Origin: Solirubrobacteraceae bacterium
GTDB lineage: Bacteria > Actinomycetota > Thermoleophilia > Solirubrobacterales > Solirubrobacteraceae
Direction: 5' to 3'
Assembly (NCBI GenBank): GCA_025935735.1
Contig: JAICUS010000057.1
Coordinates: forward strand, 1-16,730
Length of the DNA stretch: 16,730 nucleotides
Part shown: positions 1 through 7,270 of the stretch, piece after piece
Layout: each line of letters begins with the position of its first letter
Numbering within the stretch: position 1 is the first letter of the stretch
Made by a program: the position numbers and the translations under genes
The notes under the pieces: generated by a model
The model's input: only the letters and a program-made list of their open reading frames with translations
The model's database searches: none
Told to the model about the DNA's origin: nothing

Positions 1-1411
1 CGTGCAGCAGGTCCTCGACCTCGGCCGGGAAGACGTTCTCGCCGCCCGAGACGATCATGTCGTCGTCGCGGCCGTCGATGAACAGCCGGCCGTCCTCGTC
101 GAAGTGGCCGACGTCGCCCGAGGACAGCAGGCCGTCGATCTCGTCCTTGTTGCCGCCGCCCGTGTAGCCCTCGAACTGGACGGCGTTGCCGACGAAGATC
201 CGGCCGCTCTCCCCCGGCTCGACCGGCTTGCCCTCCTCGGAGTAGATCTTCACCACGCTGTCGCGCGGCGGGCGCCCGGCGGTGCCCGGCGCCTCGCGCA
301 GGTCGCGCGGCGTGGCGATCGTCGCCCAGGCCACCTCGGTGGAGCCGTAGAGGTTGTAGAGGTTCTCGCCGAAGTGGTCCATCCAGCGGTCCGACAGCGC
401 GCCCGGCAGCGCGCTGCCCGACACCGGGACGGCCTTGACCTTGGAGAGGTCGTAGCGGTCGAGGATCTCGTCGTCGAGCTCGAGGATGCGCTGGATCATC
501 ACCGGCACGACCACCAGCGCCGTGCACTCGTGCTGCGCGGTCAGCGACAGCGTCGCCTCCTCGTCGAACTTGCGCTTGAGCACGACCGTCGAGGCCAGGC
601 TGATCCCCAGCGCCCAGTTGGCGAACCCCCAGGCGTGGAACAGCGGCGCGGCGATCATCGTCCGCTCGCGGGCGCGCAGCGGGATCACCGACAGCAGCGA
701 GGCGATCGGGTCGACCGTCTTGGGCATCGAGCGCTCGGCGCCCTTCGGCGTGCCCGTGGTGCCGGACGTGAGGATGATCGCCCGCCCCTGCTGCGCCGGG
801 GGCGAGACCTCGGCGGTGTCGCCGCGGTCGATCAGGTCGTCCAGCAGCGGGTCCGACACCTTGCCGTCCTCGGGCTCGTGCCAGGCGATGAACCGCTTGC
901 GCCGGCGCGAGGCGTCGTGCAGGACCTCCTCGAACTCGTGGTCATAGACGACGGCTTTGGGCTTCTCGCGCTTGGCCACGTCGGCCAGCTGCGGGCCGGA
1001 GAACGCCGTGTTGAGGAACAGCGCGTTGGCGCCGAGCTTCGAGCAGGCCACCACGGCGTCGACCCAGCCGCGGTGGTTGCGGCACATCACCGCGACGTTG
1101 TCGCCGGCCTGCAGGCCCTCGGCGCGCAGCGCGTGCGCCAGCGCGTTCGTGCGCTCGTCGACCTCGCGGAAGGAGAGCGTGCCCAGCTCGTCGATCACCG
1201 CCGGCTCGCCGGGGAAGTTGCGGGCGGCCGCCGTGTAGCCGGCGGCGGGCGTGGTGCCGAACCGCAGCAGCGCCCGCGCGGTGTTCCACAGGTGGTCGGG
1301 GCGCTCGGGCTGGACGATGCCGGCGCGCGTGAGCGTCACGAGCGTGTGCAGCTTCGTGGTCGCCTCGGTCACCAGTTGCCTCGGATCCGGCAGGGACGGC
1401 AGCGTCGGCAC
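1..1411 (-). CDS. Acyl-CoA synthetase / AMP-dependent ligase (3' end cut by window edge)
   Basis: Class I adenylate-forming enzyme. It would activate a carboxylic acid, probably a fatty acid, with ATP and transfer the acyl group to CoA in the cytoplasm. About 470 residues are visible. They contain the P-loop-like AMP-binding motif TSGTTGTPKG near residue 213, the YGSTE motif near 350, and the hinge region SSGDVGHFDEDGR followed by DGRDDDMIVSGGENVFPAEV near 435-460. The last 70-80 residues, which carry the catalytic lysine, lie beyond base 1. The start is GTG at 1409-1411 because a strong Shine-Dalgarno (GGAGAGGAG) precedes it and an in-frame TAG at 1424-1426 excludes any earlier start. That TAG is the stop of the upstream gene, 12 nt away, so the two are probably cotranscribed. 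The family is clear; the acyl substrate is not. Confidence 0.93.
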   Translation of the reverse strand, partial: MPTLPSLPDPRQLVTEATTKLHTLVTLTRAGIVQPERPDHLWNTARALLRFGTTPAAGYTAAARNFPGEPAVIDELGTLSFREVDERTNALAHALRAEGLQAGDNVAVMCRNHRGWVDAVVACSKLGANALFLNTAFSGPQLADVAKREKPKAVVYDHEFEEVLHDASRRRKRFIAWHEPEDGKVSDPLLDDLIDRGDTAEVSPPAQQGRAIILTSGTTGTPKGAERSMPKTVDPIASLLSVIPLRARERTMIAAPLFHAWGFANWALGISLASTVVLKRKFDEEATLSLTAQHECTALVVVPVMIQRILELDDEILDRYDLSKVKAVPVSGSALPGALSDRWMDHFGENLYNLYGSTEVAWATIATPRDLREAPGTAGRPPRDSVVKIYSEEGKPVEPGESGRIFVGNAVQFEGYTGGGNKDEIDGLLSSGDVGHFDEDGRLFIDGRDDDMIVSGGENVFPAEVEDLLH

Positions 1412-1423
1412 GGGTCTCCTCTC

Positions 1424-2353
1424 CTATCTGGACGGCAGCGTCATACCCGATGGAAGCTCACCCGTGTCGATCATGCGCCGGATCTCGGCGGCGCGGCGCG
1501 GGTTCAGGTAGACGTGGCGCTGGCCGACGGACGGCTTCTCGTCCAGCAGCCCGGCGTCGAGCAGCGCCTCACCGGCCTCCATGGCCAGCGCGCGGTCGTT
1601 GCCGGCGAAGCCGCGGGCGAGGTGGGCGAACTCGGTGTGGTAGCCGCCCCACTTGCCCATCCCGTCGAGGCGCTGGAGGATGCGGCGGGCCACGCGTCGC
1701 CCCGGGTCCGGGTCCTCGTGCGGGCGCGCGACGCCGTCGCCGCGGCCCAGCAGCGCGAGCAGCGCGTCCTCGTGGGCCTCGACGTCGGCCGCGTCGGCCG
1801 GGTGGCCGCCCAGGCGGGCGACGGCCTCGGCCACCCGCAGCGGGTGCCCGTCGCCGATCGGCGCGCGCAGCTCGACGTCGTCGATCACGCCCGCCGGGAG
1901 CGCGTACGCGCGGGCGCGCAGGCGGTCGACGTTGGCCGCGTGCTCGTCGAAGGCCAGCTCGACCAGGTCGGGGTCCAGCGTCCCCGGGAACCCGAGCACG
2001 AGGAAGCCGCCGGCCAGCTCGCCCGCCCGCAGCAGCAGCTCGCCGGGCGGACCGGGCTCGGCCAGCTCGACGAGCGCGCCCACGGTGGCGGCGACGAGCA
2101 GCCACTCGCGGCCGCCGGCGACCTGCGGGTCGGCGCGCAGGGCGGCCTCGGCGGGCGTGGCGGCGAGCAGGACGCCGCCGTGCTCGGCGATCCCGACCTG
2201 CACCGGCTCCTCGCGCGAGCCGGAGCGCGCCTTGGCCATCTCGGCCCGGCCGGCGCGCAGCGCGGAGGCCAGGACGTCGCGCAGCCGCGCGGTGGCGGTG
2301 GCGGGGGCCGAGGCGCCGCCACAGGCGTCCAGCTCGGCCTCCAGCGCGTTCAC
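1424..2353 (-). CDS. Conserved-looking hypothetical protein, 309 aa
   Basis: I do not recognise this family. It is a soluble Ala/Leu/Arg-rich protein with no signal peptide or convincing membrane span. Residues 20-180 read as a mixed alpha/beta domain. The last third (about 215-305) looks like a compact helical or winged-helix-like domain, with KWGGYHTEFAHLARGF at 234-249 and a tail with DEKPSVGQRHVYLNPRRA at 271-288. The dense conserved-looking aromatic and charged residues there argue for a real protein. The start is taken as GTG at 2351-2353, since a TACCGT -10-like hexamer lies exactly 6 nt upstream and the frame lacks protein-like sequence further up. A GGAGG lies 12 nt upstream, too far to be a good ribosome site. 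It is followed after 12 nt by the acyl-CoA synthetase, which may hint at a link to acyl metabolism or its control; that is inference only. Confidence 0.75.
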   Translation of the reverse strand: MNALEAELDACGGASAPATATARLRDVLASALRAGRAEMAKARSGSREEPVQVGIAEHGGVLLAATPAEAALRADPQVAGGREWLLVAATVGALVELAEPGPPGELLLRAGELAGGFLVLGFPGTLDPDLVELAFDEHAANVDRLRARAYALPAGVIDDVELRAPIGDGHPLRVAEAVARLGGHPADAADVEAHEDALLALLGRGDGVARPHEDPDPGRRVARRILQRLDGMGKWGGYHTEFAHLARGFAGNDRALAMEAGEALLDAGLLDEKPSVGQRHVYLNPRRAAEIRRMIDTGELPSGMTLPSR

Positions 2354-2370
2354 ATCTCTACGGTACCTCC
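2354..2370. promoter_or_regulatory. Symmetrical divergent leaderless promoter
   Basis: Only 17 bp separate the GTG of the minus-strand hypothetical gene from the ATG of acylphosphatase. The 7-bp core TACGGTA (2359-2365) holds a TANNNT -10 element on each strand: TACGGT (2359-2364) on plus and TACCGT (2365-2360) on minus. Each ends exactly 6 nt before its start codon, the spacing expected for leaderless transcripts. No Shine-Dalgarno is well placed for either gene. No convincing -35 was seen on the plus strand. Confidence 0.6.
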
Positions 2371-2643
2371 ATGGCTGTGACGCGCCGGAACGTGGTGGCC
2401 CGGGGCCGGGTGCAGGGCGTGTTCTTCCGCGACTCGACCCGCCGCGAGGCCGAGCGCCGCGGCGTGGCCGGCTGGGCCACGAACCGCTCCGACGGCGCGG
2501 TCGAGGCCGTCTTCGAGGGCTCCGAGGACGCTGTGGAGGCGATGGTGGAGTTCGTCCGCCGCGGGCCCGGGCACGCCGAGGTCTCCGGCGTCGACGTGCG
2601 CGCGGAGGATCCGGAGGGCCTGCAGGGCTTCTCCGTCCGCTAG
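2371..2643 (+). CDS. acyP: Acylphosphatase
   Basis: Small cytoplasmic enzyme that hydrolyses the carboxyl-phosphate bond of acylphosphates. At 90 aa it has the usual full length of the family. The signature GRVQGVFFRDS at 12-22 carries the catalytic arginine R20, and ATNRSDGAVEAV at 36-47 carries the catalytic asparagine N38, followed by the typical G-rich strand and the HAEV/V-D-V pattern near the end. The ATG at 2371 gives the standard N-terminus and has a TACGGT element 6 nt upstream, so the mRNA may be leaderless. The next gene begins 10-22 nt after the stop, so the two probably form an operon. Confidence 0.95.
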   Translation: MAVTRRNVVARGRVQGVFFRDSTRREAERRGVAGWATNRSDGAVEAVFEGSEDAVEAMVEFVRRGPGHAEVSGVDVRAEDPEGLQGFSVR

Positions 2644-2665
2644 CCGCCGTAGCGTGAACGGCTCG

Positions 2666-3955
2666 ATGGAAGCCGCCACGCCACTGCGCCAGCCCCGGGT
2701 CCACGTCCTGATGGGCCGCCTGATCGTCGAGAACGTCGTCGTGGACGACCCGGCGGCGGCCGCCTTCGTGGCCCGCCGCGTCGACGCCGGCGAGGACCCG
2801 GCGCGCGTCGTGGCGGACGCCGTGGAGGTCGGCGCGCGCGTGCTGGAGCGCGAGCAGGCCGCGGTGGACGCCGAGTTCGTGCGCAACGAGCTCGAGCGTG
2901 TGTCCGGCGAGGTCGAGCGCGCGTTCACCGACAAGGCGCGGATCGTGGCCGAGTTCTTCGGCGCGAAGGTCGACGAGGTGTTCGGGCCCGAGGACGGGCA
3001 CCTGGCCAAGGAGCTGCAGAAGCTGTTCGGCGAGGGCTCCACGGCCGCCGTCCAGCACCAGCTGCGCCAGGTGATGGCCGACCAGTCGGCGCGCATGCGC
3101 GAGGACCTGCTCAAGCAGTTCTCCTCGGCCGACGGCTCCAACCCCCTGGCCGACTTCAAGGCCGCCCACCTGCGCGCCGCGCGCGAGGCCGCCGGCCGCC
3201 AGGAGCAGCAGCTGGAGGAGGTGCGCAAGCAGATGGTCGCGCTGCAGCTGGAGCTCCAGAAGCTGCAGTCGGAGAAGGCGCGGGCCGCCGACGTCGCGGC
3301 CGAGCACGACCGCTCCACCGCCAAGGGCCGCCCGTATGAGGAGGCGGTGGCGGAGGCCGTGGACGCGATCGCCCGCGGCCAGGGCGACGACTGCGACGCG
3401 GTGGGCGACTTCCGCGGCCTCGGCGGGCGCAAGGGCGATGTCGTGGTGGACATCGACGGCTGCTCGGGCGCGCCGCGGGGCCGGATCGTCTTCGAGGCCA
3501 AGAACTCGCGCCGCTCGCGCAAGGAGGCGCTGGCCGAGCTCGAGGAGGCGATGGCCACCCGCTCGGCCGACTACGGCGTCTGGGTCGTCCCGGCCGAGGA
3601 CAAGCTGCCGGCCCGCGCGCCCGCGCTGCGCGAGGTGGGCGGCGACAAGCTGTTCGTCGTCTTTGACCCCGAGGACGGCGCGCGGCTCGCACTCGAGGTC
3701 GCCTACTCGCTCGCGCGGGCCCGCGTGCTGATGGCCAAGGGCGGCGTCGAGGGGCTGGACACGGCCGCGCTGCGCGCCGAGGCCGAGCGCGCGCTGGGCG
3801 CGATGGAGGACGTCCGCCGCGTCAAGCTCCACCTGACCAACGCCTCCTCGGGGATCGAGGAGGCGCGGCGGGTGGTGGAGGCGATGGCCGAGCGGGTGCG
3901 CGGCCATCTCGCCCAGATCGAGGCGCTGCTCACGGACGCGCAGGGCGAGGCGTAG
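2666..3955 (+). CDS. Coiled-coil protein with PD-(D/E)XK nuclease-like core (DUF2130-like)
   Basis: Predicted 429-aa soluble protein. The N-terminal half is helical, with a strong heptad-rich coiled coil at about 160-215. A compact alpha/beta core follows, with KGRPYEEAV at 220-228, KGDVVVDIDG at 256-265, RIVFEAKN at 273-280 and YGVWVVP at 303-309. A second helical region fills 345-425. The order E (225/226), D258, then E277-x-K279 is the metal-binding pattern of the PD-(D/E)XK nuclease fold. The layout resembles my memory of DUF2130 proteins, which pair a coiled coil with such a core. Activity and substrate are unknown. The start is uncertain: ATG 2666 is preferred, GTG 2654 is in frame 4 codons earlier, and ATG 2711 would begin at MGRLIVENVVVDD. 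It lies directly behind acylphosphatase on the same strand. Confidence 0.85.
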   Translation: MEAATPLRQPRVHVLMGRLIVENVVVDDPAAAAFVARRVDAGEDPARVVADAVEVGARVLEREQAAVDAEFVRNELERVSGEVERAFTDKARIVAEFFGAKVDEVFGPEDGHLAKELQKLFGEGSTAAVQHQLRQVMADQSARMREDLLKQFSSADGSNPLADFKAAHLRAAREAAGRQEQQLEEVRKQMVALQLELQKLQSEKARAADVAAEHDRSTAKGRPYEEAVAEAVDAIARGQGDDCDAVGDFRGLGGRKGDVVVDIDGCSGAPRGRIVFEAKNSRRSRKEALAELEEAMATRSADYGVWVVPAEDKLPARAPALREVGGDKLFVVFDPEDGARLALEVAYSLARARVLMAKGGVEGLDTAALRAEAERALGAMEDVRRVKLHLTNASSGIEEARRVVEAMAERVRGHLAQIEALLTDAQGEA

Positions 3956-3967
3956 GGCGTCGCTCGT

Positions 3968-4003
3968 GTGAATCTCGCCTGCGCCGCGAATTAGACTCGC
4001 GCC
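3968..4003 (+). promoter_or_regulatory. Leaderless-type promoter of the epimerase gene
   Basis: TAGACT (3992-3997) matches the TANNNT -10 consensus and ends exactly 6 nt before the ATG at 4004. A weak -35-like GTGAAT (3968-3973) lies 18 nt further upstream. There is no purine-rich Shine-Dalgarno before the ATG, so transcription probably begins at or next to the start codon. The spacer after the previous gene is 48 bp and contains no terminator hairpin that I can see. Confidence 0.5.
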
Positions 4004-4918
4004 ATGCGCGCACTCGTGACCGGAGGCGCGGGCTTCATCGGCTCTCATCTCGTCGACGCGCTGGTGCGGGCGGCAGACGATGTGACCGCGGTCGACGACC
4101 TCTCGCGGGGGACGCGGGGGAACCTGACGTGGGCGCTGGGCGCGGGCGCCGGTCTGGAGGTCGTGGATGTGACGGATTCCTCGAGCGTCGCGGAGCGTTT
4201 CGCGACGCTCCGTCCGGAAGTCGTCTACCACCTCGCGGCCCAGGTCGACGTCGCCCGCGCCGTCGCCGACCCGCTCCACGACGCGGCGATCAACGTCCTG
4301 GGGACCGTGACGACGCTCGAGGCCGCATGCCGGTGCGGCGCCCAGCGCTTCGTCCTGGCGTCCACCGGTGGGATCTACGGTGACGCGGCGACGATCCCCA
4401 CTTCGGAGGACGCCCCCGTCGCCCCGCTGTCGCCGTATGGCGCGAGCAAGGCCGCCGCCGAGCACTACGTCGCCCTGTACGCGCGCCTGCACGGAATGTC
4501 GACCGTGTGCCTGCGCATGGCGAACGTCTACGGCCCCCGGCAGCTGGCGTCGGGGGAGGGCGGCGTGATCGCCCGGTTCTGTCGCGCCCGGACGCTCGGC
4601 GAGTCTGCGCCGGTGTTCGGGGACGGCCTGCAGACGCGCGACTTCGTCTACGTGACCGACGTCGCCGCCGCGTTCCTCGCGGCCGGCCGAGGTCGTGTGA
4701 CCGGCTCGCTCAATGTGGGCAGCGGGCGGGAGACCACCGTGCTGGACCTCGTGCACGCGCTGGCGCTGCAGCCCGACCTGCGCCCCCGGCGTCTCGGCGA
4801 GGTCCACCGGTCCTGCCTCGACGCGGCCGCCGCGGCTCGGTGTCTCCCCTGGCGCCCGCGCACCGCGCTCGCCGTGGGTCTCGCAGAGACGCTGCGCTCA
4901 ATCGGGGCGAGCCTCTAG
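4004..4918 (+). CDS. NAD-dependent sugar-nucleotide epimerase/dehydratase (GalE-like)
   Basis: Extended short-chain dehydrogenase acting on a UDP-sugar, most likely a 4-epimerase of UDP-glucose or UDP-GlcNAc, in the cytoplasm. The Rossmann motif GGAGFIG is at 7-13. D31/D32 end the second strand, where the NAD ribose is bound. YHLAAQVDV is at 75-83, STGGIYGD at 120-127 holds the catalytic Ser/Thr, and PYGASK at 144-149 holds Y145 and K149. LRMANVYGPRQ (170-180) and TRDFVYVTDVA (211-221) are the usual later motifs. At 304 aa it is slightly short but complete. It opens the polysaccharide locus and faces WecB tail to tail: its TAG and the TAG of wecB share the tetramer CTAG at 4915-4918. Substrate specificity cannot be read from sequence alone, so no symbol is given. 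Confidence 0.93.
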   Translation: MRALVTGGAGFIGSHLVDALVRAADDVTAVDDLSRGTRGNLTWALGAGAGLEVVDVTDSSSVAERFATLRPEVVYHLAAQVDVARAVADPLHDAAINVLGTVTTLEAACRCGAQRFVLASTGGIYGDAATIPTSEDAPVAPLSPYGASKAAAEHYVALYARLHGMSTVCLRMANVYGPRQLASGEGGVIARFCRARTLGESAPVFGDGLQTRDFVYVTDVAAAFLAAGRGRVTGSLNVGSGRETTVLDLVHALALQPDLRPRRLGEVHRSCLDAAAAARCLPWRPRTALAVGLAETLRSIGASL

Positions 4919-6099
4919 CCGGCGGCTCCGACGCGGGACTGCCGCGCCCGCAGGTGCCGGAGGATGCTCGCCGCGGCTCGAGGGCCGGCGCCGCCATCCC
5001 AGAGGGGAATCCGGGGCGGGCGTCGCGGAACGGGTGCGTCGAGCGCGGAGGCGGTGGCCTCGCGCAGCGCCATGGGGTCGGTGCCGACCAAGCGGTTCGT
5101 TCCGGCCGTTATCGTGATCGGCCGCTCGGTGGTCGTGCGGTAGGTGAGGCAGGGCACGCCGAGCACCGACGTCTCCTCCTGGACGCCACCGGAATCCGTC
5201 ACGACCAGGCGGGCGCTCGCCTCGAGCGCCAGGAACTCCAGGTACTCCAGCGGCGGCACGAGGTGCACGCGCTCGGGCATCGGGGTGTGCTGCGCCGCGA
5301 GCCGCGCGCGGGTCCGCGGGTGCAGCGGGAACACGACGGGCAGGCGCCGCGCGACGTCCTCCAGCACCGCAAGCACCTCCGCGAGCCGTTCCGGGGCGTC
5401 GACCAGCGCCGGTCGGTGCAGCGTCACGAGCACGAACCTCCGTGGCCGAAGACCCATGCGGCGGGGCGTTTCCGTGTCCTCGGCCGCGCCCCGGAAGGCC
5501 AGCAGCGAGTCGATCATGGTGTTGCCGACGAGCGCGAGGCGATCGCCCGCAACACCCTCCCGGAGCAGATTGTCGATCGCGCCCTGGGACGGGCACAGGA
5601 GCAGATCCGCCACGCGATCGGTCACCGCGCGGTTGACCTCCTCGGGCATCGTCCAGTCGCCGGAGCGCAGGCCCGACTCCAGGTGGATGACGTCGACTCC
5701 GAGCTTCGTGGCCGCGAGCGCCGCGGCCATGGTCGAGTTCACGTCCCCGGCGACGAGAACCGCGTGGCAGGGCTCCGCCGCCAGGATGCGCTCGACTCCT
5801 ACGAGCACCGCCGCCGTCTGCTCGGCATGGGTGCCCGACCCGACGCGCAGTTGGAAGTCGGGCCGGGGCAGCGCGAGTTGGTCGATGAACGCCCCGGACA
5901 GCTCGCGGTCGTAATGCTGACCGGTGTGCAACATGCGCACGCGGACGTCCGGAACGTCGGCGAGCGCGTGCACCACCGGCGCGACCTTGACGAAGTTCGG
6001 CCGCGCCCCGACGACTACGAGCAGGTCGGAGCGCGCAGATCCGTCGGCGGGACCATCATGTGACTCAGCACGCCGGGACGGGTCGCGTCTTGTGATCAT
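4915..6099 (-). CDS. wecB: UDP-N-acetylglucosamine 2-epimerase (non-hydrolysing)
   Basis: Interconverts UDP-GlcNAc and UDP-ManNAc, supplying ManNAc or its oxidised form to a surface glycan. The family motifs run in order: GARPNFVK 31-38, HTGQHYD 58-64, AGDVNST 118-123 (with the D119 equivalent of the catalytic Asp), HLESGLRSGD 139-148, MPEEVNR 151-157, TLHRP 226-230, FPLHPRTR 257-264, TDSGGVQEE 301-309 and TERPITITAGTNRLVG 324-339. Length 394 aa is normal. ATG 6099 gives about 25 extra residues before the first strand, and no other good in-frame start exists before it. The start lies only 4 bp from that of the divergent glycosyltransferase, with no clear Shine-Dalgarno. The gene ends inside the stop codon of the convergent epimerase gene. 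Confidence 0.93.
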   Translation of the reverse strand: MITRRDPSRRAESHDGPADGSARSDLLVVVGARPNFVKVAPVVHALADVPDVRVRMLHTGQHYDRELSGAFIDQLALPRPDFQLRVGSGTHAEQTAAVLVGVERILAAEPCHAVLVAGDVNSTMAAALAATKLGVDVIHLESGLRSGDWTMPEEVNRAVTDRVADLLLCPSQGAIDNLLREGVAGDRLALVGNTMIDSLLAFRGAAEDTETPRRMGLRPRRFVLVTLHRPALVDAPERLAEVLAVLEDVARRLPVVFPLHPRTRARLAAQHTPMPERVHLVPPLEYLEFLALEASARLVVTDSGGVQEETSVLGVPCLTYRTTTERPITITAGTNRLVGTDPMALREATASALDAPVPRRPPRIPLWDGGAGPRAAASILRHLRARQSRVGAAG

Positions 6100-6103
6100 C
6101 CGG

Positions 6104-7270
6104 ATGCGACTGCTCGCTTACACCGACTACATCTACCGGCGCGAGGGCTCGGCGGTCTACGCCGAACGCGCGTTCTCGCTGTTCCTCGAGCGCGTCGGAC
6201 GAGAGCTCGGCGGCCTCACCGTCCTCGGCCGGCTCGATCCGCGTGCCGGGCCCGCGCACTATCGGCTCGCGGACGACGTGACGTTCGTGGCGCTGCCGTA
6301 CTACGCGGCGCTGGTGAGCCGAAGCGCGGCGCGCGCGCTGCCACGAGCGCTGGCCCGCGGTTGGAGGGCGCTCGGCGACGTCGAGGCCGCGTGGCTGCTG
6401 GGACCCCACCCGTTCGCTCTCGGCTTCGCCGTGATGGCCTGGGCGCGCGGGCGCCGCGTCGTCCTGGGCGTGCGGCAGAACACGCCGGCGTATGTGCGCA
6501 GCCGGCATCCCGACCGGCGCCTCCTGCACCTCGCCGCGGACGCGATCGACGGCGGCTACCGGGCGCTCGCACGGGTCTGTCCGGTCGTCGTCGTGGGCCC
6601 GGAGATGGGCCGCCGCTACGCCGGCTCTCGGCGCTGCCTGGAGATCGCCGTCTCGCTGATCTCCGACGAGGACATGATCGACGCGCGGCAGTTCCGGGCG
6701 CGCGACTACGATCGCGAGTTGCGGCTGCTGAGCGTCGGCCGCCTGGAGGCCGAGAAGAACCCGCTGCTGCTGGCGGACGTCCTGGCCGAGCTGCACGCGG
6801 AAGACGCACGCTGGCGGCTGATCGTGTGCGGCGAGGGTCCGCTGCGTGAGGCGCTGCGCGCGCGCCTGGAGTCGCTCGGGCTGGGCCCGCACGCAGACCT
6901 CCGCGGGTACGTGCCGCTGCGGCCGGACCTCCTGCGTGTCTACTGCGACAGCCACGCCTTCCTCCACGTCTCGCTGACCGAGGGCGTACCCCAGGTCCTG
7001 CTCGAGGCATTCGCGACGCGGGTCCCGGTCGTCGCCACGGCGGTCGGCGGAGTGCCGGAGGCGGTCGCGGGCGCGGCGCTCCTCGTCCCACCGCGCGACG
7101 CCGCGGCGACCGCCGTCGCCCTCGCTCGCATCGCTGCGGACCCGGAGCTGCGCGAGCGCCTCACGTCCGCCGGGGCGGCGCGCGTGGCGGACCGCACGCT
7201 CGAGGTCGAGGCGCGGCGGGTCGCGCGCTTCATCGCGCAGATGCCCCCTGGGCGCTCGCCGCGACGATGA
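6104..7270 (+). CDS. GT4-family glycosyltransferase
   Basis: Predicted retaining GT-B glycosyltransferase that adds a sugar from a nucleotide donor to the growing repeat unit at the inner face of the membrane. Of its 388 aa, the N-terminal acceptor domain begins with MRLLAYTDYIYRREG and is atypical. The C-terminal donor domain is standard: LLSVGRLEAEKNP 208-220, VCGEGPLREAL 241-251, ADLRGYVP 264-271, and EGVPQVLLE 293-301, which is the EX7E motif (E293, E301), followed by ATRVPVVATAVGGVPE. ATG 6104 is chosen over GTG 6092 (four codons earlier) because the first strand then starts normally. Neither has a visible ribosome site. It overlaps the next, convergent glycosyltransferase by 41 bp at the 3' end. 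Donor and acceptor sugars are unknown. Confidence 0.9.
   Translation: MRLLAYTDYIYRREGSAVYAERAFSLFLERVGRELGGLTVLGRLDPRAGPAHYRLADDVTFVALPYYAALVSRSAARALPRALARGWRALGDVEAAWLLGPHPFALGFAVMAWARGRRVVLGVRQNTPAYVRSRHPDRRLLHLAADAIDGGYRALARVCPVVVVGPEMGRRYAGSRRCLEIAVSLISDEDMIDARQFRARDYDRELRLLSVGRLEAEKNPLLLADVLAELHAEDARWRLIVCGEGPLREALRARLESLGLGPHADLRGYVPLRPDLLRVYCDSHAFLHVSLTEGVPQVLLEAFATRVPVVATAVGGVPEAVAGAALLVPPRDAAATAVALARIAADPELRERLTSAGAARVADRTLEVEARRVARFIAQMPPGRSPRR

Noticed and set aside
2..2380. Long plus-strand open frame of about 790 codons across the acyl-CoA synthetase and hypothetical genes
   Set aside because: It is the antisense shadow of two well-supported minus-strand genes; the translation is low-complexity Arg/Ala/Gly/Val with no domain motifs.
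2654..2665. GTG 2654 as start of the PD-(D/E)XK-like protein
   Set aside because: No ribosome site; ATG 2666 in the same frame is the better codon and has a TAGCGT element 10 nt upstream. Not fully excluded.
2357..4807. Very long minus-strand frame continuing upstream of the hypothetical gene
   Set aside because: Beyond the GTG at 2353 the translation is Arg/His/Leu-rich and lies antisense to acylphosphatase, the PD-(D/E)XK-like gene and the epimerase, all of which have clear motifs.
4507..6063. Plus-strand frame of over 500 codons opposite wecB
   Set aside because: Shadow of wecB, whose catalytic motifs are complete on the minus strand.
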